From positions 186,001-250,000 of the forward strand of contig NZ_JAUOEL010000005.1 of assembly GCF_030540765.1 (NCBI RefSeq): a stretch of DNA of 64,000 nt, read 5' to 3'. This DNA is from Flavivirga jejuensis. Lineage in GTDB: Bacteria > Bacteroidota > Bacteroidia > Flavobacteriales > Flavobacteriaceae. A program made the translations under genes and the position numbers. Under the pieces are notes generated by a model. The model searched no databases, had not been told where the DNA came from, and saw only the letters and a list, made by a program, of their open reading frames with translations. Of this stretch, positions 49,208 to 59,855 are shown piece after piece. The number at the start of each line of letters is the position of its first letter. Positions within the stretch are counted from its first letter, which is position 1.

Positions 49208-50353
49208 TTGAAAAATTTAATTTTAAAATATTTAACTAATTCTATTTCTGAAATAGAACTGACTAAACTACGTGAATGGTTGAGAAGCCTTAAAAATCAA
49301 GAGAAATTCAGAGCCTACATTCAAGACGATTTTAATTTAAACAACCTTTATAATACTATTGATGTTGATACCGCTTTTAATAAAGTATGGAATAGTACTG
49401 AGAAAAAACGAAATAAGGTGCTCCCTTTATTTAAGAGACGATTTATTGGCTACGGCGTTGCTGCTTCTGTTGTATTTTTACTCTCTTTGGTTTATTTTTT
49501 TAATGGTGAAAAAATACCACAATATAATACACCTGTTACTTTAAATAATAACATTGAAATAGGTACTGATAAAGCTATTTTAACTTTAGAAGATGGTACT
49601 AATGTTCCTTTAGAAAAAGGTGAAAGTTATATTGCAAATAACGTTTCAAGCAATGGAGAAGGTATAGTGTATAGTACAACTAATGCTGCTAAAAAAGAAA
49701 TTGCTTTTAATTATTTAACTATTCCACGAGGGGGGCAATATCATGTCATTCTATCGGATGGTACTCAAGTTTGGTTGAATTCAGATTCTCAGATAAAATA
49801 TCCCGTAAGTTTTGTTGAAGGAAAAACTAGAAGTATTGAGTTAATTTATGGAGAAGCTTATTTTGATGTTTCTTCTAGTTCACAGCACAAAGGAGCAGAT
49901 TTTAAAGTGCTTAATAGTAATCAAGAAGTTAGAGTTATAGGAACGGAATTTAATATAAAAGCCTATAAAGATGAGAATACTATTAAGACAACATTAGTCG
50001 AAGGTAAAGTTGAAATTAATTGTAAAGGGATTAATAAAATTTTAACTCCAAACCAACAATCAAGCGTAAATCTAGAAAACAACAAAATAACAGTGTCTTT
50101 AATTGATGTTTATAAAGAAATTTCTTGGAAAGATGGTGTGTTTAGTTTTGAAAATATGCCTTTAAAAGATATCATGAAAGTTTTATCAAGATGGTACGAT
50201 ATTGAAGTTGTATTTAAAAATAAAAACTTAGAAAACGTAACATTCAATGGAGGCCTTAAAAAGAAGCAGAGTATAGTAGATATACTATCAATAATTAAAA
50301 ATATGAACAATATCGATTATGAAATCAATAATAAGACAGTAGTTCTTAGATAA
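49208..50353 (+). CDS. FecR-type anti-sigma factor
   Basis: A 381-aa inner-membrane protein starting with TTG (MKNLILKYLTNSISEIELTKLREWL). The N-terminal cytoplasmic sigma-binding part covers residues 1-75 and a TM helix 78-97 (FIGYGVAASVVFLLSLVYFF). A periplasmic FecR domain has TIPRGGQYHVILSDGTQVWLNSDSQIKYPVSF, GEAYFDVSS and VRVIGTEFNIKAY. A C-terminal DUF4974 ends ...IEVVFKNKNLENVTFNGGLKKKQSIVDILSIIK. It precedes a SusC with an STN domain, its signalling partner. Confidence 0.92.
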   Translation: MKNLILKYLTNSISEIELTKLREWLRSLKNQEKFRAYIQDDFNLNNLYNTIDVDTAFNKVWNSTEKKRNKVLPLFKRRFIGYGVAASVVFLLSLVYFFNGEKIPQYNTPVTLNNNIEIGTDKAILTLEDGTNVPLEKGESYIANNVSSNGEGIVYSTTNAAKKEIAFNYLTIPRGGQYHVILSDGTQVWLNSDSQIKYPVSFVEGKTRSIELIYGEAYFDVSSSSQHKGADFKVLNSNQEVRVIGTEFNIKAYKDENTIKTTLVEGKVEINCKGINKILTPNQQSSVNLENNKITVSLIDVYKEISWKDGVFSFENMPLKDIMKVLSRWYDIEVVFKNKNLENVTFNGGLKKKQSIVDILSIIKNMNNIDYEINNKTVVLR

Positions 50354-50447
50354 AAAGAAAGGGAAAGAAAGTTGAATCGCTAAAACACAAGCTTTCATTT
50401 CCCCTTTGAAGTATTAATTATTTTATTAACTAACACCAAACAAATTT

Positions 50448-53400
50448 ATGGAAATTAAATTTACAATGCCGCTTTTTCTAAAACGAAAGAGGCTTTTAAC
50501 ATTCTTTATGAGAACTTTTATATTCTTGTTTTGCACCACCGTTTTTAGTTTCTCATCTAAAGAAGTCCTATCACAGAATTCAAAAGTTACCATTGATATC
50601 GATAAAACGATAACAGTAGATGACGTTTTTAAGATGATTAACCAACAAACGGATTATTCATTTATTTACAGATCAGATTTATTTAAAGATTTTCCTAAAG
50701 TAGATCTAAAAAAGGGTGTAATCCAAGCAAACAAGCTTTTACGGTTAAGTATTGAAAGTAACGATTTTAATTTCATTGTAACAAAGGACAATACCATACT
50801 TATTAAAGAAAAATCTTTTTTAAGTGCAATTCAGCAATATAAAATTTCTGGTTTAGTTACAGATAAGGCAGGTGTTCCTATAGCTGGAGTTACTGTATTA
50901 GTAAAAGGTACTTACAACGGAACAGCTACTGATTTTGATGGAAAATATGCTATAAATGCTCATGATTCTGGAAATGTTTTAGTCTTTTCCTCTTTAGGTT
51001 TTGAAACTCAAGAAGTAACTATTGGAAACCAAACAATTATTAATATTACTCTTAATGAAAGTATTGATGAATTGGAAGAAGTAACAATTAATGCAGGTTA
51101 TTATTCAACTACAGAGAGATTAAAAACAGGAAATATTAGTAAAATATCAAGCAAAGAACTAAGTAAATCTCCCGTTACAGACCCAATGGCTGCTCTTCAA
51201 GGTCGAATTCCGGGTATGGAAATTACTCAATCTAGTGGTAATCCAGGAGCTGCTTTTGAAGTTCAAATTCGTGGGAGAACACAAATTGATAAAATTAACG
51301 GAGCGTCAGACGAGCCCTTGTATATTGTAGATAATGTTCCAATAGCGAGCGGGAATGAATATATTAATCAACTGGGTTCTGCCATAAGTGCATCTACACT
51401 TAGTGGTTTAAGTCCCTTATATAGTTTGAATATAGCTGATATTGAAAGTATAGAGGTTTTAAAAGATGCAGATGCGACTGCTATTTACGGAAGTCGAGGT
51501 GCGAGTGGTGTTATTTTAATTACAACAAAAAAAGGTAAAAAAGGGAAACCAAAATTTAGTTTAAATGTTTCAAATGGAGCTAGTGTAGCTCCTTTACCAG
51601 ATATGCTCACTACTAAAGAATATGTGGCTATGCGTAAAGAGGCTTTGTTAAATGACGGATTAGATCTAGAAACATTAGCAAATAGTACGAGTCTTTCTAA
51701 TAGGAATAAAGTTTACGATTTGGTACAGTATGATACTTTAAGGGATAATAACCTTGCTAAGCAGTTAATAGGAGGAACAGCGTATACCACAGATGTACAG
51801 GCTTCTTTATCTGGCGGTAGTAATTTAACCCAATTTATTCTGGCTGGTGGTTACCATAAACAAACAACGGTAGTACCAGGAAGTTTTCCAAATAACAGAG
51901 TATCAGGTAGGTTTAATGTAACTACTACTACACCTAATAATAAATTCAGAGGTGATTTTTCTGCAAGTTATACGTCTACACTTAATACTAGTACATCATC
52001 AGACCTTTCATTCGGATTAACTTTACCACCTAACTATAAACTGTATGAAGATAATGGTGATTTAGCTTGGAACGAAGGCGGGTATAAATCTAATAATCCA
52101 CTAGTCTATACTTTAGAAAAATACGAAGCTAGAACAACAACGCTTAATACAAATGCAGTACTATCATATAAAATATTACCTAGTTTAACTTTAAAGAACA
52201 GTATTGGGTATAATTTTATAACGTCTGATGAAAATACAATTAAACCATCAACATCGGTAAACCCCCTTGATAGAACAGGAGCCGATGGTACTTATCTGTT
52301 TGGATACAGTACCTTTAAAAGTTGGATTTTCGAACCTCAATTAGGGTACAGTAAATCTATTGGAAAAGGAACCTTAAATGCGTTAATTGGGGGCTCACTC
52401 CAAAGTCAAGAACATGAAGGGTATAGCATTTTTATAAATGGTTATGAAAATGATGATCAAATAGGATCGCTAGCTGTTGTTACTACAGATATGGTTGGTC
52501 GTGCTCCATCTGGTAATTTTTCAGAATACACATATGCTGCTTTTTTTGGGCGTATCAATTATAATTTCAACGATAAATATATTTTAAATTTAACAGGACG
52601 AAGAGATGGTTCTAGCCGATTTGGACCAGATTTTCGATTTTCGAATTTTGGAGCTATTGGTGCTGCTTGGTTATTAAGTAATGAAACTTTTATGAAGGCA
52701 ATTCCTTTTATAAGTTTTGCAAAACTTCGAGCTAGTTATGGTGTAACCGGAAATGATAAAATAGGAAATTATAAATATCAAGATGTTTATTCGCCTGGTG
52801 GGAGTAGTACTAGCTATAACGGTGAGGTGGCACTTAAACCTACTTCTTTGTTTAATCCTGATCTACATTGGGAAAGGAATATTAAAACAGAGGTGGCAAT
52901 AGATTTAAATTTGTTTAAAGATCGTTTACAATTTTCACCATCATGGTATCGAAACAATTCTTCCGATCCTTTGGTTAGCTATCTTTTACCAGGAGTAACA
53001 GGTTATAACAGTGTAGTTAATAATTTAAATGGTGTTATTGTACAAAATCAGGGTGTAGAATTACAATTAACTTCTATAAATATTGAAAACAAAAATTTTA
53101 GATGGAGTACTAACTTTAACATAACAATTCCAAGTAATAAACTGTTAAAGTTTCCAAACTTTGAAGAGTCATCATATATTAATTCTTATGTAATAGGACA
53201 GTCTCTTAATACTGTTATTGCAGGACATGTTATAGGGGTTGATCCTGATACTGGTTTATATTTGTTACAAGATTACAACGATAATGGTACGTTTGATCTT
53301 GTTTCTGATGGTGATTTAAAACCGCAGCTTAATACAGATCCTGAATTCTATGGAGGACTTCAAAACGCTATTTCATTTAAAAGTATTACTCTAGATTTTT

Positions 53401-53846
53401 TATTTCAGTATAGAAAACAGATGGGTAGAAACTGGCTTAGCTCCTATACATCTTTTACCAGCCCAGTAGGTGCAGTAGGAAAAAATTATCCTGATGTTGT
53501 TTTAGATCGTTGGCAAAATATAGGAGATGTTACAGATATTCAAAAATTCACAACATCTGCTTCATTTTTTGATCTTTATAATTTAAATGGAGGCCATGCA
53601 CCAGCGTATTTTTCAGACCTTCATTACACAGATGTTTCTTTTATACGTTTAAAAAATGTGTCTTTATCATACGATCTTCCTGAAAACATGTTGAAAGGGC
53701 TAGGAGTGAGTGCTTTTCGTTTTTATGCACAGGGGCAAAATCTATTAACTTTTACGTCATACAAGATTGGAGATCCAGAAACAGCTACATTAAACAGGTT
53801 GCCTCCATTACGTACCTTTATTATGGGTGCTCAAATTAGCTTTTAA
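50448..53846 (+). CDS. SusC-like TonB-dependent transducer with STN domain
   Basis: An 1132-aa outer-membrane protein. After the leader (cleavage near SKEVLSQNS), an STN signalling domain (about 47-118: TITVDDVFKMINQQTDYSFIYRSDLF) contacts FecR. A CNA-B/carboxypeptidase-like domain follows (KISGLVTDKAGVPIAGVTVLVKGT...FDGKY), then the plug with LQGRIPGMEITQSSGNPG and the SusC signature YGSRGASGVILITTKKGK. The rest is a 22-strand barrel. It forms a pair with the SusD protein 20 bp downstream. The companion TlpA and M16 genes suggest peptide rather than glycan uptake, an inference. Confidence 0.93.
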   Translation: MEIKFTMPLFLKRKRLLTFFMRTFIFLFCTTVFSFSSKEVLSQNSKVTIDIDKTITVDDVFKMINQQTDYSFIYRSDLFKDFPKVDLKKGVIQANKLLRLSIESNDFNFIVTKDNTILIKEKSFLSAIQQYKISGLVTDKAGVPIAGVTVLVKGTYNGTATDFDGKYAINAHDSGNVLVFSSLGFETQEVTIGNQTIINITLNESIDELEEVTINAGYYSTTERLKTGNISKISSKELSKSPVTDPMAALQGRIPGMEITQSSGNPGAAFEVQIRGRTQIDKINGASDEPLYIVDNVPIASGNEYINQLGSAISASTLSGLSPLYSLNIADIESIEVLKDADATAIYGSRGASGVILITTKKGKKGKPKFSLNVSNGASVAPLPDMLTTKEYVAMRKEALLNDGLDLETLANSTSLSNRNKVYDLVQYDTLRDNNLAKQLIGGTAYTTDVQASLSGGSNLTQFILAGGYHKQTTVVPGSFPNNRVSGRFNVTTTTPNNKFRGDFSASYTSTLNTSTSSDLSFGLTLPPNYKLYEDNGDLAWNEGGYKSNNPLVYTLEKYEARTTTLNTNAVLSYKILPSLTLKNSIGYNFITSDENTIKPSTSVNPLDRTGADGTYLFGYSTFKSWIFEPQLGYSKSIGKGTLNALIGGSLQSQEHEGYSIFINGYENDDQIGSLAVVTTDMVGRAPSGNFSEYTYAAFFGRINYNFNDKYILNLTGRRDGSSRFGPDFRFSNFGAIGAAWLLSNETFMKAIPFISFAKLRASYGVTGNDKIGNYKYQDVYSPGGSSTSYNGEVALKPTSLFNPDLHWERNIKTEVAIDLNLFKDRLQFSPSWYRNNSSDPLVSYLLPGVTGYNSVVNNLNGVIVQNQGVELQLTSINIENKNFRWSTNFNITIPSNKLLKFPNFEESSYINSYVIGQSLNTVIAGHVIGVDPDTGLYLLQDYNDNGTFDLVSDGDLKPQLNTDPEFYGGLQNAISFKSITLDFLFQYRKQMGRNWLSSYTSFTSPVGAVGKNYPDVVLDRWQNIGDVTDIQKFTTSASFFDLYNLNGGHAPAYFSDLHYTDVSFIRLKNVSLSYDLPENMLKGLGVSAFRFYAQGQNLLTFTSYKIGDPETATLNRLPPLRTFIMGAQISF

Positions 53847-53865
53847 TATCTAAAAAATACTCATT

Positions 53866-55227
53866 ATGAAATTAAAAAACAATAGAATATCGTTTTATTC
53901 GACCAAAAATATACTTGTTATTATCTTAATATTAATTAGTTATACTAGTTGTGAAGAGTTTGTAGATTTAGATTTACCACCAGATTTAATAAATACGGAT
54001 AAGGTATTTGAAAATGAAGGTAGTGCACAGGCTGCTATGAGAGGTATTTATGCATATTCAAGCAGTAGTTCAGCAATAACTTCTATGTTTAAATTTGTTG
54101 GATTATCTTCAGATGAATTAGAGAAACTTAGTTATAATGTAGAAGAAACCATGTTTGCAACAAATGTAATAGCTTCAAATAGTAGTACTATTTCAAATAT
54201 CTGGCGGGGTTTTTATAATATAATCTACCAATGTAATAATTTGGTTTTAAATGTATCTGAGTCAACCAATTTATCGGAAGACACAAAAAATCAATTGGTA
54301 GGAGAAGCCAAATTTATGAGAGCATTTTGTTATTTTTATTTGACAAACTTATGGGGAGATGTCCCCCTTAGTTTAGTTGTTGATTATGATGTTGTTAGAT
54401 TGCTCCCTAGATCATCAGTCGCTCAAATTTATGCTCAAATTGAAGAAGATTTGCTAGATGCACAGAATAAATTAAGCAGTGACCTTTATACAACGGCAGG
54501 AGAAAGAATTCGAGCAAATAAATGGGCTGCAACGGCCTTATTAGCACGAGTAAGGCTATATCAAGAAAATTGGGCTGATGCAGAAACTCAAGCAAGTGCT
54601 GTTATCAATTCGGGTTTCTATGAATTAGAATCTTTAACTGAAGCCTTTTTTGCTACTTCTCGCGAGAGTATTATACAATTGGCTAATTCTTCTGTCAATA
54701 GATATACTTTTGTGAATTTAACAGGCTCTACAGTGGCGGCACCAACATATAGATTAACCTCGTTTATAGCAGACAATATTTCATCTGATGATGGAAGAAG
54801 AGCTGAATGGTTGACACCTACCTTAAATGGGGTTTATAAATATAAAACCTATTCAAATACAAGAGGGCCAGAGACTACAGAAGCAACCAACATACTAAGA
54901 TTGGCAGAAATGTATTTAATACGAGCTGAAGCAAGAGCACAACAAGATAACGTTATAGGATTGAATAGTGCTGAATCAGATTTAAATACAATTCGTTCAA
55001 GAGCTGGTCTGTTGGGCACAACTGCAACAACTAAAGTTACAATGTTACAAGAGATTTATACAGAAAGAACGAGAGAGCTTTTTGGAGAATGGGGACATCG
55101 CTGGCTGGATGTTAAAAGAACAGGGCAAGCTGATGCTATTTTTGGGGCTAATAAAACAGGGTGGGTTTCTCAAGCAGCACTTTACCCTATTCCCTTTGAT
55201 GATTTAGAAAGAAACCCTAATTTATAG
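53866..55227 (+). CDS. SusD-like substrate-binding lipoprotein
   Basis: A 453-aa RagB/SusD lipoprotein with lipobox ILISYTSC and the mature start EEFVDLDLPPDLINTDKVFENEGSAQAAMRGIYAY. The helical TPR-like core contains GEAKFMRAFCYFYLTNLWGDVPL, and the C-terminal motif is TERTRELFGEWGHRWLDVKRTG...YPIPFDDLERNPNL. It pairs with the SusC upstream to form a lid over its barrel. It shows only moderate similarity to the second SusD at 60249. Confidence 0.92.
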   Translation: MKLKNNRISFYSTKNILVIILILISYTSCEEFVDLDLPPDLINTDKVFENEGSAQAAMRGIYAYSSSSSAITSMFKFVGLSSDELEKLSYNVEETMFATNVIASNSSTISNIWRGFYNIIYQCNNLVLNVSESTNLSEDTKNQLVGEAKFMRAFCYFYLTNLWGDVPLSLVVDYDVVRLLPRSSVAQIYAQIEEDLLDAQNKLSSDLYTTAGERIRANKWAATALLARVRLYQENWADAETQASAVINSGFYELESLTEAFFATSRESIIQLANSSVNRYTFVNLTGSTVAAPTYRLTSFIADNISSDDGRRAEWLTPTLNGVYKYKTYSNTRGPETTEATNILRLAEMYLIRAEARAQQDNVIGLNSAESDLNTIRSRAGLLGTTATTKVTMLQEIYTERTRELFGEWGHRWLDVKRTGQADAIFGANKTGWVSQAALYPIPFDDLERNPNL

Positions 55228-55282
55228 TAAAACTTCAGTATTAAAAGTAAAAAACAATCCATAAATAATTATATATATGATT

Positions 55283-56452
55283 ATGAAAAAAAATATTATA
55301 CTTGCGCTTATATTAATAACTCTGTGGAGTTGTAGTAAAAAAAATAAAGATGAAAACTTTAACTTAACTGTAAAAATAAATAATTTAAGTAATCCTAAAG
55401 CCAAGATATATTTAACAAAATCACTAATAAGAATTAACGATAATATTATAGATTCTGTTAGTTTGAAAAATGGCATATTTCACATTAAGGGAGAAATGCC
55501 AGAGCCAAGTCAAATTTTCTTAGTTATAGACAAAAAAGGTACTGGTCTCAAAGATCTAAAAAACTGGAGTGGTATATTAGGTATGTACCTTGAAAAAGGA
55601 AATATTCATGTTAGTATTAAAGATTCCAAAAATGACTATATTACGAGAGAAGATGCTGTTATTACGGGTTCAAAATTAAATACCGAATTTAAAGCATATA
55701 ACAAAATAATTAATAGTCCAACAAAATATGATGATGATTATAATCATGTAAATGAATCTATTAAAGAAGAAGTGTCTGATGAAAAAAAGAAGGAATTAAA
55801 AACACGAAAAAAAGAGATAAGTAATAAAAGAAGAAGGTATAAAGATTCGCTTATATTTGATTTTATAAAACAAAAACCTAATTCATATCTTAGTTTAAAA
55901 TTACTAAATGATTTAGAACAAAGAGGGTTTGAAGAAGGAGCGCTAAAACCCTTTTTTGAAACTTTTCCTCCAGAGTTACGTCATAGTAGATTAGGGCTGA
56001 AATTTTTAGAAAACCTAAATAAAAAACGTCTTGATATAGGAGCGTTTGCCATAGATTTTACTCAAAATAATGAAAAGGGAAATCCCATAAAATTATCTGA
56101 TTTTAGAGGAAAATATTTACTGTTAGATTTTTGGGCTTCCTGGTGTGCGCCATGTAGAGCCGAAAACCCTAACTTAGTTACCGCTTATAAAAAATACCAC
56201 GATAAAGGGTTTGAAATATTAGCCGTATCGTTAGATAAAAAAAGAGAAGCATGGTTAAAAGCCATTAAACAAGAAAACCTTCCTTGGTCGCATGTGTCAG
56301 ATTTAAAAGGTTTTGAAAATGAAGTGGCTAGATTATACAATGTTCATTCTATCCCTAAAAACCTTCTAATTGATCCCAAAGGAAAAATTATAGCAATAAA
56401 TTTAAAAGGCTATATATTAGAAGAGAAATTATCCCAAATATTTAAAAAATAA
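55283..56452 (+). CDS. TlpA-like lipoprotein thioredoxin with DUF4369 domain
   Basis: A 389-aa lipoprotein (MKKNIILALILITLWSC, Cys18; an ATG two codons earlier is equally possible). The DUF4369 N-terminal domain (NFNLTVKINNLSNPKAKIYLTKSLIRINDNIIDSVSL) is followed by a charged helical linker. The AhpC-TSA/Redoxin domain is AIDFTQNNEKGNPIKLSDFRGKYLLLDFWASWCAPCRAENP with a C-A-P-C redox site. It is the fourth gene of the SusC operon and recurs beside peptide-type Sus loci in Bacteroidota. A short hairpin (56563-56592) ends the unit. Confidence 0.88.
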   Translation: MKKNIILALILITLWSCSKKNKDENFNLTVKINNLSNPKAKIYLTKSLIRINDNIIDSVSLKNGIFHIKGEMPEPSQIFLVIDKKGTGLKDLKNWSGILGMYLEKGNIHVSIKDSKNDYITREDAVITGSKLNTEFKAYNKIINSPTKYDDDYNHVNESIKEEVSDEKKKELKTRKKEISNKRRRYKDSLIFDFIKQKPNSYLSLKLLNDLEQRGFEEGALKPFFETFPPELRHSRLGLKFLENLNKKRLDIGAFAIDFTQNNEKGNPIKLSDFRGKYLLLDFWASWCAPCRAENPNLVTAYKKYHDKGFEILAVSLDKKREAWLKAIKQENLPWSHVSDLKGFENEVARLYNVHSIPKNLLIDPKGKIIAINLKGYILEEKLSQIFKK

Positions 56453-56562
56453 AAAGCTTTAACACATTCTTAATGAGGGTATGTCCTGTTTTTTGTCTTT
56501 GCTATATAAATAATTTGAGTTAGTCACTCTTTTATATTTCTAAATAAAGAAGATTTATAGAT

Positions 56563-56592
56563 ATTAAGGACTGTTTAAAACAGTCCTTAATT
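56563..56592 (+). terminator. Hairpin after the SusCD-TlpA operon
   Basis: ATTAAGGACTGTTT pairs with its complement across a 3-nt loop (AAGGACTGTT / AACAGTCCTT). It sits between the TlpA gene and the M16 gene; only an AT-rich tail follows. Confidence 0.55.
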
Positions 56593-56669
56593 ATTAAAAC
56601 AGTCAAAAAGGAGTTATATAACCCTACGAAATCCTAATTTATTCTAATCTATAAAATAGAGAAATTTAC

Positions 56670-59480
56670 ATGAAACGCACTTTAATTTTATCAATTATCT
56701 TTTTTGTCTTATTAACAACCAGAGGTTTAGCACAAGCTATTAATTATAATGCGCCTTTACCTGTAGATGAAACTATAAGAAAAGGTGTTTTACCTAATGG
56801 TTTAACATATTATATTAAAAATACAGATATAGTAAAAGCTGCTGCCAGTTATTATATTATTCAAAACGTGGGTTCAATTTTAGAGAATGAAAACCAACAA
56901 GGGTTAGCACATTTTTTGGAGCATATGGCGTTTAATGGTACCGAGAGTTTTCCAGGTAAGGGTATCTTAAATACGCTTCAAAAATATGGAGCTGTATTTG
57001 GGAAAGATATCAATGCTTATACAGGATTCGATGAAACTGTTTACAATTTAAATAACATTCCAACAAAAGAAGGTTTGGTAGATACCTGCTTAACAGTATT
57101 AAAAGATTGGTCAAACTATTTATTGTTAACAGATGAAGAAATAGATGCAGAACGTGGCGTAATAAAGGAAGAATGGCGTGCGCGCCAAAATGGGAAAATG
57201 CGTTTGTTTAAAACGAGTTTACCTATAGCATTTAACCATTCAAAATATGCCAATAGATTACCTATAGGTTTAATGAGTGTTGTAGAGAATTTTGATTACA
57301 AAGCCCTTCGCGATTTTTATCACGATTGGTATAGAACCGATTTGCAAGCTATTGCAATTATTGGTGATTTAGATGTTAACGAAATAGAACAAAAAATCAT
57401 AGAAAAGTTTTCAAAAATCCCAGCGGTTGATAACCCAAAAGAACGTTTTGTAATTGATATTCCAGATAATGACACCATGATGTATAGCTTAGGTAAAGAC
57501 CCCGAAGTATCTACGGCTAATATTAGTTTTGCTATTCGTCAGAAAAAATCGTTAGAGACAGAAACAGTTGCTGATTTAAAGCGGTCGTTATTAGAATCTA
57601 TGGCAACCAGAATGTTATCTGTAAGAATTTTAGAAAAAGCGCAAAATCCAGAAGCTAGTTTTTTAGGAGCTGGAATTAGCTATGGGTCAATGTCTAGAAC
57701 TTTTAATGCGTTTAACATGAGGATTTCACCTAAACCAAATCAACAAAAAGAAGCCTTTAAAGAGGTTTTAACCGAGGTTTTAAGAGCAGTTAAGCATGGT
57801 TACTTACAATCAGAAATAGATAGAGCTATTGCAAAAATGTCAAGCTCTTACGAAAATCAAATTGCTAAGAAAAGCGATATGAGTCATAAACAAATTGAAA
57901 AATCTATTCAAAATAACTTTTTGAACAATAGTACCATTACAGATGTAGAAAAAGAATACGATATCGCAAAACAAATATTGAGTGCTATAACTCAAGAAGA
58001 GCTTCATAATACTATAAAAATGTTATATGCAAAAAAAAGCAGGTATATAAATGTAACAGGTGTTGAAGGTCAAGAAAATTTAACAGAAGAAGACGTTAAA
58101 CAAATTATTACAGGTGTTGAAAACGATGCAGCTTTAGAGCCATACTCTGAAGTATTAGAAGGAAAAACGTTAGTATCAGACCTAAATATTAAAGCAGGAA
58201 CCATTGAGAAAACCAAAACAAATAAAGAAATAGGCGCCACTACATATACTTTAAGTAATGGTATTAAAGTACATTACAAATTTGTTAATAAAGAAAAAGA
58301 CAAAGTATCTTTGAATGCCATTAGCTATGGGGGTACCTCGCTTTTAAAAGATGAAGATTTACCATCAGCAAGTTTAGTAGATAACTTAATTCAAATGTCT
58401 GGATTGGGTGATTTTACAACAATCGATTTACAAAAAGTATTGGCAGGAAAAACAGCAATTGTTAGAATACGTTTAGGTAATATAAACGAAACACTCTCTG
58501 GTAGATCAAATACAAAAGATGTTGAAACAATGTTACAATTAGCACATGTTTATTTTGTAAAACCACGTTTTGACGAGCAAGCGTTTAAAGTTTTAGAAAG
58601 TAATATAAACAATCATGTTATTAAAAGAAGCAAAGACTTAGCCGAAAAAATGAAAGATAGTTTAACCATAGCTTTATATGGTAAAAACAACCCGAAAAAG
58701 CGGATTTTTAACCAAGATTATGTTAACGATATTTCATTTGAAAAGATAAAAACCATATATAAAGACCGTTTTTCTGATGCTTCAGACTTTGAGTTTTTTA
58801 TCGTAGGCGATGTTAAAGAGAGCCAATTAAAGCCTCTTTTAGAAACTTATATCGCTAGTTTACCAACTAAAAATATAAAAGAAAATTATAAAGACAACGG
58901 TTCAGAATGGGTATCAAATACGATAGATAAAGCTATTTATTTAACCATGGAAGTCCCAAAGGTCTCTGTAAATATTGTTTACAAAAAGGAAATGCCATAT
59001 ACAAAAAGCAACGTTGTTTATACCAATACTTTAGGCGACATATTACAATTACGAGTTACAGAAACCGTAAGAGAATCTGAAGGGGGAGCTTATAGCCCAA
59101 AAGCGAATGCTCGTTTTTTTAGAGAACCAAAATCGCAAGCTTACGTATCTTTTCGTTTTGATTGTAATCCAGATATGGCCGATAAATTAGTAGATGTTGT
59201 GAATGCTGAGTTACAAAAAATAGTTAAAGGGGACATTAAAGATGACGATTTAAATAAAATAAGAACAAATTTTATAAAAGAACGCAAACAAGCAAAAGAT
59301 AAAAACTGGTATGATATGCAAGTACTTACATCTTACTTTAGATATAACGAGAACATTAACGACCCTAAAAACTTTGAAAAGATTGTGAATAAAATGTCTA
59401 AAAAAGACATTCAAAAAATAGCAAAGCAAATACTTGATGGAGGAAAATCATACGAAGTTGTATTCAAACCAAAACAATGA
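56670..59480 (+). CDS. M16-family (insulinase-type) zinc peptidase, PqqL-like
   Basis: A 936-aa peptidase with signal peptide MKRTLILSIIFFVLLTTRGLAQ. The inverted zinc motif HxxEH appears as LAHFLEHMAFNGTESFPGKG in the first domain, and the third ligand Glu lies about 75 residues on (IDAERGVIKEEWRARQ). Four alpha/beta M16 domains follow, including RVTETVRESEGGAYSPKANARF near the C-terminus. It is periplasmic by its leader. Genes of this type often sit by SusC/SusD/TlpA loci and degrade imported peptides. It has its own gap of 217 bp and may have its own promoter. Confidence 0.92.
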   Translation: MKRTLILSIIFFVLLTTRGLAQAINYNAPLPVDETIRKGVLPNGLTYYIKNTDIVKAAASYYIIQNVGSILENENQQGLAHFLEHMAFNGTESFPGKGILNTLQKYGAVFGKDINAYTGFDETVYNLNNIPTKEGLVDTCLTVLKDWSNYLLLTDEEIDAERGVIKEEWRARQNGKMRLFKTSLPIAFNHSKYANRLPIGLMSVVENFDYKALRDFYHDWYRTDLQAIAIIGDLDVNEIEQKIIEKFSKIPAVDNPKERFVIDIPDNDTMMYSLGKDPEVSTANISFAIRQKKSLETETVADLKRSLLESMATRMLSVRILEKAQNPEASFLGAGISYGSMSRTFNAFNMRISPKPNQQKEAFKEVLTEVLRAVKHGYLQSEIDRAIAKMSSSYENQIAKKSDMSHKQIEKSIQNNFLNNSTITDVEKEYDIAKQILSAITQEELHNTIKMLYAKKSRYINVTGVEGQENLTEEDVKQIITGVENDAALEPYSEVLEGKTLVSDLNIKAGTIEKTKTNKEIGATTYTLSNGIKVHYKFVNKEKDKVSLNAISYGGTSLLKDEDLPSASLVDNLIQMSGLGDFTTIDLQKVLAGKTAIVRIRLGNINETLSGRSNTKDVETMLQLAHVYFVKPRFDEQAFKVLESNINNHVIKRSKDLAEKMKDSLTIALYGKNNPKKRIFNQDYVNDISFEKIKTIYKDRFSDASDFEFFIVGDVKESQLKPLLETYIASLPTKNIKENYKDNGSEWVSNTIDKAIYLTMEVPKVSVNIVYKKEMPYTKSNVVYTNTLGDILQLRVTETVRESEGGAYSPKANARFFREPKSQAYVSFRFDCNPDMADKLVDVVNAELQKIVKGDIKDDDLNKIRTNFIKERKQAKDKNWYDMQVLTSYFRYNENINDPKNFEKIVNKMSKKDIQKIAKQILDGGKSYEVVFKPKQ

Positions 59481-59855
59481 ATTTACTTATATGAATAAAG
59501 TCATTTTTATTTTGCCCTTTTAGCTTTTCGTAAGTCCAAATTCTAAAGTCTGTAAAATGGTCAACAACTGTTTCTGAATTTTTTAGCTAGAGAGAACCAA
59601 TTAGTTACTACTGTGAGTATAAACCTTCATTTATATTCACAGTCAGTTCCAGAAGAAGGATCTATTGCCACAAGTTTTACTTTTAAAGGCAATGCCAGTT
59701 AACTTAAAAAAGGAAATGTCTGTATCTGATTTTTTTAAAAGAGTAGCAAATATAAAAGAAGATGAAATTATGAAGTTCTTAAAAGAAAAAGAAGCAAGGA
59801 AACAAAAGAGAAAAAGTATAAAGAAAAATAAATAATGCTATTCATCAGTCCCCCC
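59481..59855 (+). pseudogene. Relic of an unidentified gene
   Basis: Two overlapping frames give protein-like text. One ends LVTTVSINLHLYSQSVPEEGS...FTFKGNAS before TAA. The other reads IYIHSQFQKKDLLPQVLLLKAMPVNLKKEMSVSDFFKRVANIKEDEIMKFLKEKEARKQKRK, with TAA at 59835. Neither has a plausible start, and the lysine-rich end looks like a protein C-terminus. I cannot assign a family. Confidence 0.3.
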
